A stretch of DNA of 5,852 nucleotides, from assembly GCA_946221975.1 (NCBI GenBank), contig CAMIGT010000104.1, positions 1-5,852 on the forward strand, read 5' to 3'. Below are positions 1 to 5,852 of this stretch, in pieces. Both the position numbers and the translations under genes were made by a program. The number at the start of each line of letters is the position of its first letter. The first letter of the stretch is position 1. Source of the stretch: an uncultured Blastococcus sp. GTDB lineage: Bacteria > Actinomycetota > Actinomycetes > Mycobacteriales > Antricoccaceae. The notes under the pieces were generated by a model. The model was not told where the DNA came from, made no database searches, and saw nothing but the letters and a program-made list of their open reading frames with translations.

Positions 1-65
1 ATGGCCTGGAGACCATGTGCATCGGCTCGGGCCAGGGCATGGCCGCCATCTTCGAGCGCGCGTAG
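1..65 (+). CDS. C-terminal end of a thiolase (acetyl-CoA acyltransferase), 5' part outside the window
   Basis: Read in the frame beginning at position 3, this stretch encodes GLETMCIGSGQGMAAIFERA followed by TAG at 63-65. This is the C-terminal signature of thiolases. In the family, the Cys (codon 18-20) is the second active-site cysteine, which acts as general acid/base, and the following glycine-rich stretch (G-S-G-Q-G) forms part of the active-site floor. Thiolases cleave 3-ketoacyl-CoA or condense two acyl-CoAs in the cytosol. Only 20 codons are visible, so biosynthetic (acetoacetyl-CoA forming) and degradative (FadA-like) types cannot be told apart. The gene converges on the exporter at 72-1340 with 6 bases between the two stop codons. 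There is no room for a terminator between them, so the two transcripts probably overlap at their 3' ends. Confidence 0.85.
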   Translation, partial: GLETMCIGSGQGMAAIFERA

Positions 66-71
66 ACCGAG

Positions 72-1340
72 CTACTCCGCTGGCGGGTCGGGGAACTCGC
101 GCATGGTGCGCAACGGCGAGGCCAAGACGGGGATGGCCGAGAGTGCCTGGCCGGCAGCGGCGATCCAGAGTGTGGTGATGATGCCGAGCGACTCACCGAG
201 CCAGCCAGCGGTGAGCGAACCGAGCGGCATGACGCCCCACACGAAGAACCGGATCGAGGCGTTCATCCGGCCGAGCAGGCGTTTCGGGCAGGCGCGCTGC
301 CGCATGCTGACCTGGATGACGTTGTAGACGATCACCGCGAACCCGAACACCGCTTCGGCGAAGATCAGCACGGCGATCTGCATCCAGCGCTCGGGCAGAT
401 ACGACGCGATCGGCACCAGCGCGATCGTCGGCGCGATCAACAGTGCGGTGAGCGGGATCGTGCGTCCTTCCCCGACGTACTCGCCGATGCGGCGGGCCGA
501 AACCGCGCCGAGTAGCCCGCCGACAGATCCTGCGCCGACGACAAGCCCGAGCACGGCTGGACTGAAGGCAAGCAACCGCAGCACGTAGATCGACATCAGG
601 GTCATGACCATCGTGCCGAAGAAGTTCGAGATGCCCGTGCACATCGTGATCGCGCGGATGATCCGGTGCTGCGCGACAAACGCGAGGCCCTCCTTGATAT
701 CCGCGACCAGCCGCGTGCTTTGGACGCGGTCGTGCGGAGGCTCGTCGTCGGTGACGCCGCGCAGCGCGAGGATCGAGGCCAGATAGCCGACGGCGTCGAT
801 GATCATCAGCGCCGGGGCGCTGATGAACTTCAGTAGCAGACCACCCAGTGCCGGCCCGCCCATGCGAGCGATCTGCGCGGTCGACTCGAGCTTGGAGTTC
901 GCGTCCGAGACCTGCGACGGCGATACGAGAAACGGGATGTAGGACTGGTAGCAGACGTCGAAGAACACCCGTCCCACACCGATGAGCGCCGCGAGGATGT
1001 AGAGCTGCCACATCGAGAGGACTCCGGCAAACCACAGTGCGGGTACGGCGAGGGTGGCCAGCAGCCGGAGCGTGTTGGCGCGGATCATCGTGGCGCGTTT
1101 GTTCCACCGGTCGACCCACGCGCCGGCTGGCAGGCCGACCAGCAGGAACGCGGCAAACGCGGCAGCGTTCAGATAGCCGACCTGCGACTCGGTCGCATCC
1201 AGCAGCGTGACCGCGATGACCGGCAGCGCGAGTACGCCGATCTCCATGCCGAACTGCGAGATCGCATCGCCGACCCAGAAGCGCCGGAAGTTCGCATCGC
1301 GGTGGAGCGGTGTCGTTGGCGCAGCGGTCGGCTCAGTCAC
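72..1340 (-). CDS. Major facilitator superfamily exporter, DHA3/MFS_3 type, substrate unknown
   Basis: This is a 422-residue inner-membrane protein, a normal length for a 12-helix MFS transporter. Hydrophobic segments are spread along the whole chain, roughly at residues 32-48, 54-74, 90-126, 160-193, 230-280, 295-342 and 365-406. The loop after helix 2 carries MFS motif A (GLPAGAWVDRWNKR, 69-82, with the G-D-R-K-R pattern). The stretch FFDVCYQSYIPFLV (126-139) and the basic loop RQRACPKRLLGRMNAS (347-362) are typical of the DHA3 branch, which includes macrolide exporters and EntS-like siderophore exporters. Transport would be proton-driven efflux by family analogy; the substrate cannot be read from the sequence. 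The GTG start at 1338-1340 is the first codon of a hydrophilic 20-residue cytosolic leader and lies 6 bases after a TATGCT box with no clear Shine-Dalgarno site, which suggests a leaderless mRNA. cobN ends 66 bases upstream on the same strand, so read-through is also possible. A link to cobalt or corrinoids is only positional. Confidence 0.9.
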   Translation of the reverse strand: MTEPTAAPTTPLHRDANFRRFWVGDAISQFGMEIGVLALPVIAVTLLDATESQVGYLNAAAFAAFLLVGLPAGAWVDRWNKRATMIRANTLRLLATLAVPALWFAGVLSMWQLYILAALIGVGRVFFDVCYQSYIPFLVSPSQVSDANSKLESTAQIARMGGPALGGLLLKFISAPALMIIDAVGYLASILALRGVTDDEPPHDRVQSTRLVADIKEGLAFVAQHRIIRAITMCTGISNFFGTMVMTLMSIYVLRLLAFSPAVLGLVVGAGSVGGLLGAVSARRIGEYVGEGRTIPLTALLIAPTIALVPIASYLPERWMQIAVLIFAEAVFGFAVIVYNVIQVSMRQRACPKRLLGRMNASIRFFVWGVMPLGSLTAGWLGESLGIITTLWIAAAGQALSAIPVLASPLRTMREFPDPPAE

Positions 1341-1346
1341 AGCCTG

Positions 1347-1352
1347 AGCATA
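1347..1352 (-). promoter_or_regulatory. Candidate -10 box (TATGCT) of the MFS exporter gene, leaderless geometry
   Basis: On the - strand TATGCT fits the actinobacterial TANNNT -10 consensus. Exactly 6 bases separate it from the GTG start codon, so transcription would begin at or next to the start codon. No convincing Shine-Dalgarno site is seen upstream of that GTG, which fits a leaderless transcript. A TTGAGG sequence (1366-1371) lies upstream but with a spacer of only 13 bases, too short for a normal -35, so the -35 remains unassigned. A hexamer with two or three fixed positions is easy to find by chance; the spacing is what lends it weight. Confidence 0.45.
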
Positions 1353-1406
1353 GGGAAATGCGCAACCTCAATCTGCGCGCGACCGCACAGGTCCGGGGTG
1401 CCCCAC

Positions 1407-4400
1407 CTAGCTAGCGTCGTCTTCGAGGTCGCCTTCGATATCGAGATAGAGCTCCTGCAGCTGCTGAATGACCTCGGGATCGGGCTGCTCCCACAGCCCA
1501 CGCTCGGTCGCCTCGGTGAGGCGCTCGATCATGCCGCGCAGCGCCCATGGGTTCGCGTGCCGCAGGAACGCCTGGTTTTCCGCGTCCAGCGCGTACGTCG
1601 TCGCGAGTTGTTCATACATCCAGTCGGTCACCACGCCGGCGGTGGCGTCGTACCCGAAGAGGTAATCGACGGTCGCCGCCAGCTCGAACGCGCCCTTGTA
1701 GCCGTGCCGGCGCATCGCGGCGATCCATCGCGGGTTGACCACCCGCGCGCGGAAGACGCGGGCGGTCTCCTCGGTCAATGTCCTGGTGCGTACGGCGTCC
1801 GGGATGGTCGAGTCGCCGACGTACGCCCGCGGTGCGTTGCCGGTCAGCGCGCGCACCGTCGCGATCATGCCGCCGTGGTACTGGAAGTAGTCGTCGCTGT
1901 CGGCGATGTCATGCTCGCGGGTGTCGGTGTTCTTGGCGGCCACCGCGATGCGCCGATAGTTGGCTTCCATGTCTTCGCGCGCGGGCGCGCCGTCCATGTC
2001 CCGGCCGTAGGCGTAGCCGCCCCAGACCGAGTAGACCTCGGCGAGATCCTTGTCATCACGCCAATTTCCGCTCTCGATGAGCGGCAGGAGACCGGCGCCG
2101 TAGGTGCCCGGCTTCGAGCCGAAGACGCGGGTCGTCGCGCGCCGCTGGTCGCCGTGCTCGGCGAGATCTGCTGCGGCGTGGGCCTTCACGAAGTTCAGCT
2201 CGTCGGGTTCGTCGAGCTCGACCACGAGCTGTACCGCGTCGTCGAGCATCGCGATCACATGCGGGAACGCGTCACGGAAGAACCCGGAGATCCGGACTGT
2301 CACGTCGATCCGCGGACGGCCGAGCTCGTCGAGCGGCACCGCCTCAAGCCCGACAACGCGACGAGACATCTCGTCCCACTTCGGGCGCACACCCATGAGT
2401 GCCAGCACCTCGGCGATGTCGTCGCCCGAGGTGCGCATCGCCGAGGTGCCCCACACCGAGATCCCCACGTTACGGGGGAAGTCGCCGGTCTCCTCCCGGT
2501 AGCGCTCGACCAGCGACTCGGCCATGGTCGCGCCTGTGTCGTAGGCAAGACGCGACGGGATCGCCTTAGGGTCGACGGTGTAGAAGTTGCGCCCGGTCGG
2601 CAGCACGTTGACCAACCCGCGCAGGGGCGAACCGGACGGACCGGCAGGCGTGTAACCGCCGTCGAGGGCATGCAGCACGGCGCCGATCTCTCCGCTCGTT
2701 GCCGCCAGCCGCGGGACGACCTCGGTGGCGGCAAACCGCAGCGATGCCGAGACCGCGTCGTTGGCCTCGCCGAGTACGCCGGCCACGACCTCGTCGACGG
2801 CGTTCGGCTCCCAGCCGCGCTCATCGAGCGCCGCGACCAGCTCGCGTGCCGTCTTCTCGGCGGCATCGACCGACGCCGTGTCGTTGGCGGATTCGTTGAG
2901 CCCCAGGGCAACCCGCAAGCCTGGCACCGCCTGTACCTGGCCACCCCAGACCTGGTTGGCGCGCAGGATCGCGAGCACGAGGTCGATCCGTGAGTCGCCG
3001 CTGGGTGCCTCGCCGAGCACGTGCAGGCCGTCGCGGATCTGCACGTCCTTGATCTCGCACAGCCAACCGTCGACGTGCATGACGAACTCGTCGAACTCGT
3101 CTTCGTCCGGTCGTTCGGACAGCCCGAGGTCGTGGTCCATCTTCGCCGACTGGATCAGCGTCCAGATCTCGGCGCGCAGGGCAGGTGCCTTGGCCGGGTC
3201 CATCGCCGAGACATTGCCGTACTCGTCAAGTAGCTGCTCAAGGCGCGAGATGTCGCCGTACGACTCCGCGCGCGCCATCGGCGGGATCAGGTGGTCGATG
3301 ATCGTTGCGTGGGCACGTCGCTTGGCCTGCGACCCTTCGCCGGGATCGTTGATCAGGAACGGATATATCACTGGCATGTTGCCGAAGACGGCGTCCACTG
3401 CACAGCTCGCGGAGAGACCCACCGACTTGCCCGGCAGCCACTCGCCGTTGCCGTGCTTGCCCATGTGCACGATGGCGTGCGCGCCGAAACCGTGCTCGAG
3501 CCAGCGGTAGGTCGCCAGGTAGTGGTGCGAGGGCGCGAGGTCAGGATCGTGGTAGATCGCGATCGGGTTCTCGCCGAAGCCGCGCGGCGGCTGCACGATG
3601 ACGATGACGTTGCCGGCCCGCAGGCTCGCGACGACGATCTCGCCCTCGGGATCGGCCGAGGTGTCGACAAACAGCGATCCCGGTGCCTCACCCCATGCGT
3701 CGGTGACGCCTGAGACCAGCGCGGGATCGAGATCGGACAGCCAGCTGCGGTAGTCGGATGCCTTGATGCGTATGGGGTTTCCGGCCAGCTGACCGGAGGT
3801 GAGCCATTCCTCGTCCTGGCCACCGGCGTCGATCAGGGCGTGGATCAGCGCGTTGCCGGCAGTCGTGTCGGGTGCCTCACCGTCGACGGCTGGCAAGCTG
3901 CCGAGGCCCGGCAGCGCGTCGGGGCCGTCGATCGGTCCGACGTCGTAGCCCGCTTCGCGGAGTGCCCGCAGCAACCGGATCACCGACACCGGGGTGTCGA
4001 GCCCGACCGCGTTACCGATGCGCGAGTGCTTCGTCGGGTACGCCGACAGCACGATGGCGATCTTGCGCTCGGCCGGGGGAATGTGCCGCAACCGAGCGTG
4101 CGCGACTGCGATCCCCGCGACGCGGGCACAGCGCTCCGGATCGGCAGCATAGTAGGGAAGTCCGTCGGCGTCGGTCTCCTTGAACGAGAACGGCACGGTG
4201 ATCAGGCGTCCGTCGAACTCGGGCACGGCGACCTGGGTCGCGACGTCGAGTGGAGTCAGTCCGTCGTCGGAGTCGGCCCACGAGTTGCGGCTCCAGGTCA
4301 GACAAAGTCCTTGCAGCATCGGGATGTCGAGTGCGGCCAGCGCGCGCACGTCCCAGGCGCCGTCGTCCTCGCCGGCGGATGCCGTGCCCGGCTTCGTCCC

Positions 4401-5051
4401 GCCAGCGGCGAGCACGGTGGTGATCAGCGCGTCGTACGATGCGAGGTGCTCCAGCAGGTCCTGCGGCGCATCGCGCAGCGAGGCAGTGAAGATCGGGACA
4501 CCGACTCCACCCGCGGCATCGATCGCGTCGGCGAGTTTTTCGACATAGTCGGTGTTTCCGGCGACGTACTGGGCCCGGTAGAAGAGGATCCCGACGCGCG
4601 GACGACCCGCGTCAGCGTCGGGTCGGTCGAGCACGCCCCACGACGGCTGGCGGCGCGGCGGTTCGAAGCCTGCACCGGTCAGCAGCACCGTGTCGCAGAT
4701 GAACCGGTGCGCCTGCTCGAGATTCCACGGGCCGCCCTCGGCGAAGTAGACGTGCGCGTCGGCCGCGACACCGACCGGGACACTTGACTCGCCCATCAGT
4801 GCGGCATCGGGCAGCTGCTCGCCGCCGAGCACGACGAGCGGCTTGCTGGACTCGCGCATCAGGCTCAGCTCGCGCTCGAAGATCTGCGGCGAGCCAAGGA
4901 ATCGACCGACGACGAGTTCGGCGCCCGCGAGTACGCCGCGCACGGTGTCGTCGTCGGCGCGCGTCGGATTGAGGTAGGCGTAGTCGGCGTCGCAGGCGCG
5001 GGCCGAGAGCAGGTCGGTGTCGGAGGTCGACAGGACGGCGATGCGTGGCAC
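1407..5051 (-). CDS. cobN: Aerobic cobaltochelatase large subunit CobN
   Basis: At 1214 residues this is full length for CobN. CobN is the cytosolic large subunit that binds hydrogenobyrinic acid a,c-diamide and inserts Co2+ with ATP hydrolysed by partner AAA+ subunits (CobS/CobT, or ChlI/ChlD-like proteins); the family also includes the magnesium chelatase subunits BchH/ChlH. Signatures in order: HMGKHGNGEWLPGK (529-542, with H529, H533 and E537 as candidate metal or substrate ligands), NDPGEG (568-573), AKRR (576-579), GGYTPAGPSGSP (798-809), LPTGRNFYTVDP (817-828), ISGFFRDAFP (921-930), RVFGSKPGTYGAG (975-987), HDIADSDDYFQYHGG (1047-1061) and NPRWIAAMRRHGYKGAFE (1106-1123). A cobalt rather than magnesium role is supported by the adjacent cobG and by the cobalamin riboswitch in its leader. 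The GTG start lies 5 bases after AAGGAG and gives the usual MPRIAVLSTSDTDLL amino end. The reading frame is unbroken. Partner ATPase subunits are not in this window. Confidence 0.97.
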   Translation of the reverse strand: MPRIAVLSTSDTDLLSARACDADYAYLNPTRADDDTVRGVLAGAELVVGRFLGSPQIFERELSLMRESSKPLVVLGGEQLPDAALMGESSVPVGVAADAHVYFAEGGPWNLEQAHRFICDTVLLTGAGFEPPRRQPSWGVLDRPDADAGRPRVGILFYRAQYVAGNTDYVEKLADAIDAAGGVGVPIFTASLRDAPQDLLEHLASYDALITTVLAAGGTKPGTASAGEDDGAWDVRALAALDIPMLQGLCLTWSRNSWADSDDGLTPLDVATQVAVPEFDGRLITVPFSFKETDADGLPYYAADPERCARVAGIAVAHARLRHIPPAERKIAIVLSAYPTKHSRIGNAVGLDTPVSVIRLLRALREAGYDVGPIDGPDALPGLGSLPAVDGEAPDTTAGNALIHALIDAGGQDEEWLTSGQLAGNPIRIKASDYRSWLSDLDPALVSGVTDAWGEAPGSLFVDTSADPEGEIVVASLRAGNVIVIVQPPRGFGENPIAIYHDPDLAPSHHYLATYRWLEHGFGAHAIVHMGKHGNGEWLPGKSVGLSASCAVDAVFGNMPVIYPFLINDPGEGSQAKRRAHATIIDHLIPPMARAESYGDISRLEQLLDEYGNVSAMDPAKAPALRAEIWTLIQSAKMDHDLGLSERPDEDEFDEFVMHVDGWLCEIKDVQIRDGLHVLGEAPSGDSRIDLVLAILRANQVWGGQVQAVPGLRVALGLNESANDTASVDAAEKTARELVAALDERGWEPNAVDEVVAGVLGEANDAVSASLRFAATEVVPRLAATSGEIGAVLHALDGGYTPAGPSGSPLRGLVNVLPTGRNFYTVDPKAIPSRLAYDTGATMAESLVERYREETGDFPRNVGISVWGTSAMRTSGDDIAEVLALMGVRPKWDEMSRRVVGLEAVPLDELGRPRIDVTVRISGFFRDAFPHVIAMLDDAVQLVVELDEPDELNFVKAHAAADLAEHGDQRRATTRVFGSKPGTYGAGLLPLIESGNWRDDKDLAEVYSVWGGYAYGRDMDGAPAREDMEANYRRIAVAAKNTDTREHDIADSDDYFQYHGGMIATVRALTGNAPRAYVGDSTIPDAVRTRTLTEETARVFRARVVNPRWIAAMRRHGYKGAFELAATVDYLFGYDATAGVVTDWMYEQLATTYALDAENQAFLRHANPWALRGMIERLTEATERGLWEQPDPEVIQQLQELYLDIEGDLEDDAS

Positions 5052-5056
5052 GTGGG

Positions 5057-5062
5057 CTCCTT
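5057..5062 (-). promoter_or_regulatory. cobN Shine-Dalgarno site (AAGGAG)
   Basis: On the - strand AAGGAG lies 5 bases before the GTG start of cobN and fixes that start. Only one base separates it from the 3' arm of the proximal hairpin (5064-5081). Folding of that hairpin would therefore crowd the ribosome docking site, which makes it the likely target of the riboswitch. Confidence 0.85.
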
Positions 5063-5063
5063 A

Positions 5064-5104
5064 CGCGGGTCCGCGCCCGCGAGTCGTCGGATGCTCGTCG
5101 CGGG
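5064..5104 (-). promoter_or_regulatory. Expression platform of the cobN riboswitch: two mutually exclusive hairpins
   Basis: In mRNA order there are three complementary GC blocks: CCCGCGA (5104-5098), TCGCGGG (5082-5076) and CCCGCG (5069-5064). Block 2 can pair with block 1 (7 bp, 15-nt loop) or with block 3 (6 bp, 6-nt loop), but not with both. Block 1 overlaps the last two bases of the B12 box, and block 3 ends one base before the Shine-Dalgarno site. This suggests a translational switch. One model is that ligand-bound aptamer holds block 1, freeing block 2 to form the hairpin next to the ribosome site. The alternative is that the first hairpin is the P13 element of the aptamer itself. No uridine tract follows either hairpin, so intrinsic termination is unlikely. 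The pairing is read directly from the sequence; the switching direction is inferred. Confidence 0.6.
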
Positions 5105-5212
5105 CAGTTCCTGACTTCGCGGCGTCGTACACCGCTCACAGTGGCGGGACCGTCCCGGATTCGCACCGGCGTTCCTGGGCCGCAACGAGATAGCGCGACC
5201 AGCGTACTTGCC
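5103..5212 (-). promoter_or_regulatory. Cobalamin (B12) riboswitch aptamer in the cobN leader
   Basis: The - strand leader carries the conserved cobalamin aptamer blocks in the correct order: a P2-like stem (GGTCGC 5195-5200 with GCGGCC 5178-5183, one G-U pair), the CCAGGAA block, the loop GGTGCGAATCC (5157-5167) closed by CCGG/CCGG (5155-5158 with 5166-5169), the core CCGCCACTGTGAGCGG around GCCACTGT (5138-5145), a small GC stem with a 5-base loop, and the B12 box AGTCAGGAACTGCC (5103-5116). Rfam RF00174 is the matching family. The 5' limit is approximate; a possible short closing pairing is GGCA (5209-5212) with TGCC (5103-5106). The region between the core and the B12 box is short, so the peripheral helices of large class I aptamers are absent. 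By family knowledge it binds adenosyl- or methyl/hydroxocobalamin and represses the downstream gene, here cobN. Confidence 0.92.
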
Positions 5213-5236
5213 GGCCGCCCCGGCCTTGTCGGTGCG

Positions 5237-5242
5237 GCCATA
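5237..5242 (-). promoter_or_regulatory. Tentative -10 box (TATGGC) for the cobN riboswitch transcript
   Basis: The cobN transcript must start upstream of the aptamer, that is at about 5212 or higher on the - strand. TATGGC at this place would put the start near 5230. It departs from TANNNT at the last base, and no good -35 was found at normal spacing. It overlaps by two bases the + strand -10 box of cobG, so the two polymerases would compete. TACGCT (5201-5206) is a better hexamer, but starting from it would cut off the 5' side of the aptamer. Weak call. Confidence 0.25.
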
Positions 5243-5246
5243 CGAT
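5241..5246 (+). promoter_or_regulatory. Candidate -10 box (TACGAT) of a leaderless cobG transcript
   Basis: TACGAT matches the TANNNT -10 consensus, and 6 bases (GGTGCA) separate it from the GTG at 5253. The predicted transcript start therefore falls on or beside the start codon. No Shine-Dalgarno-like sequence precedes that GTG, in contrast to the clear AAGGAG before cobN. The -35 region (about 5218-5223, GC only) matches no hexamer, as is common for actinobacterial leaderless promoters. The box sits within an inverted repeat CCAT-ACG-ATGG (5238-5248). Confidence 0.55.
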
Positions 5247-5252
5247 GGTGCA

Positions 5253-5852
5253 GTGAGCCGCCCTGTGACTGACCGTTGCCCCGGACTCGTCCGGCCCTAT
5301 TTGAGTGCCGACGGCGCGCTCGTGCGGCTGCGTGTCCCCGGCGGCCAGGTCCGGGCAGCGGCCCTTGCCGGGCTCGGCGCGTTGGCAGAGCAGTACGGCG
5401 ACGGGCTGGTCCAGATCACCTCGCGGGCCAACCTGCAGCTGCGCGGGATCGCGCTAACCGATGGTGCGGTTGATCGCGGTTTGGCCGCCGGTATCGAGGA
5501 TCTTGGGCTCAACCCGGCGCCGAGCCACGAGCTGGTGCGCAACATCGCCGCGTCCCCGCTCAGCGGCTTGGCCGGGGGCGTGCGCGACATCCGGCGGCTG
5601 ATCGGTGAGCTTGATCGCGGCCTCATCTCGCGTCCCTGCCTTGCCGAGCTGCCGGGGCGCTTTCTCTTCGCGGTCGATGATGGTCGCGGTGACCAGGAAG
5701 GCTTCGACCTGGGTTTGGTCGCCGACGGCGATGGCGTGCGAGTGCTCGTCGGCGACTTCATCGGTGGGGTCTACAGCGACGAGGACGGCGTACGGCGGCT
5801 GCTCGATCTCGCTGAGGAGTTCCTCGTGCGGCGCGGATCGGCGTGGCGGGGG
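5253..5852 (+). CDS. cobG: Precorrin-3B synthase CobG, N-terminal 200 residues (runs off the window)
   Basis: CobG is the oxygen-dependent enzyme of the aerobic cobalamin pathway that converts precorrin-3A to precorrin-3B by hydroxylation and gamma-lactone formation before ring contraction. It is a cytosolic relative of nitrite/sulfite reductases. The visible part starts with the typical RCPGLVRPYLSADGALVRLR (residues 8-27), then a ferredoxin-like half-domain of the NIR/SIR type ending in ITSRANLQLRGI (55-66, the family T-S/T-R-x-x-x-Q-x-R motif). The RNIAASPLSGL stretch (96-106) opens the following NIR/SIR domain. Only two cysteines are visible (9 and 129), so the cysteines expected to bind the 4Fe-4S cluster must lie in the missing C-terminal part; the family is usually about 350-460 residues. 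In-frame alternatives are TTG 5226, GTG 5232 and GTG 5265. GTG 5253 is preferred for its -10 box spacing and proximity to the conserved amino end. The gene is divergent from cobN. Confidence 0.9.
   Translation, partial: MSRPVTDRCPGLVRPYLSADGALVRLRVPGGQVRAAALAGLGALAEQYGDGLVQITSRANLQLRGIALTDGAVDRGLAAGIEDLGLNPAPSHELVRNIAASPLSGLAGGVRDIRRLIGELDRGLISRPCLAELPGRFLFAVDDGRGDQEGFDLGLVADGDGVRVLVGDFIGGVYSDEDGVRRLLDLAEEFLVRRGSAWRG

Noticed and set aside
1..327. 108-codon open frame on the + strand
   Set aside because: It is out of frame with the thiolase end and mostly antisense to the exporter. Its composition (Arg, Ser, Pro, Ala) shows no family pattern.
1375..1406. Terminator after cobN
   Set aside because: Only 4-bp stems (GGTG/CACC and GACC/GGTC) can be formed and no uridine tract follows, so this does not support an intrinsic terminator.
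1405..1412. CTAGCTAG palindrome at the cobN stop codon
   Set aside because: It is an 8-base self-complementary sequence made by the final AGC-TAG codons. It has no flanking repeat or element boundary.
1302..2993. 563-codon open frame on the + strand opposite cobN
   Set aside because: It lies antisense to a conserved, motif-rich cobN and crosses the start of the exporter gene. Its composition is the Arg/Val/His-rich pattern of a GC-rich shadow frame, and no domain is recognisable.
5131..5185. Possible tRNA, because of GGATTCGCACC-like T-loop text
   Set aside because: No acceptor, anticodon or D arms can be drawn. The motif is the conserved loop of the cobalamin aptamer on the other strand.
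5201..5206. TACGCT on the - strand as the cobN -10 box
   Set aside because: It is a good hexamer, but a start about 7 bases downstream (near 5194) would remove the 5' strand of the P2-like stem and disable the aptamer.
5045..5272. 75-codon open frame on the + strand across the intergenic gap
   Set aside because: It is antisense to the riboswitch and the cobN start, and structured RNA constraints explain the conservation-like patterns there.

Overview
The window looks like chromosome of a high-GC actinomycete. The reasons are strongly G+C-biased third codon positions, GTG start codons on all three genes whose starts are visible, two genes with a TANNNT box exactly 6 bases before the start codon (the leaderless-transcript geometry common in Actinomycetota), and a cobN/cobG pair of the aerobic (late cobalt insertion) cobalamin pathway. 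No species can be named from the sequence alone.

Layout, left to right. Positions 1-65 hold the last 20 codons of a thiolase on the + strand. It converges with only 6 bases between stops on a DHA3-type major facilitator exporter (72-1340, - strand). Upstream of that gene, 66 bases away and on the same strand, is a complete cobN (1407-5051, - strand, 1214 residues), the large subunit of aerobic cobaltochelatase. The 201-base gap between the divergent cobN and cobG starts (5052-5252) is nearly all regulatory. It carries a cobalamin riboswitch aptamer in the cobN leader (about 5103-5212, - strand), a GC-rich expression platform with two mutually exclusive hairpins (5064-5104), the cobN Shine-Dalgarno site (5057-5062), and on the + strand a -10 box for a probably leaderless cobG. 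cobG (precorrin-3B synthase) starts at 5253 and runs off the right edge after 200 codons.

How it fits together. CobG performs an early oxygen-dependent step of corrin ring contraction. CobN, with an ATPase pair not encoded here, inserts cobalt later, into hydrogenobyrinic acid a,c-diamide. The cobN mRNA can sense the end product through its riboswitch, whereas cobG has no room for a similar leader, so the two divergent arms appear to be controlled differently. The exporter downstream of cobN may be partly co-transcribed with it but also has its own candidate promoter; its substrate is unknown. No wholly new system is evident. The most informative part is the cobN-cobG intergenic control region.
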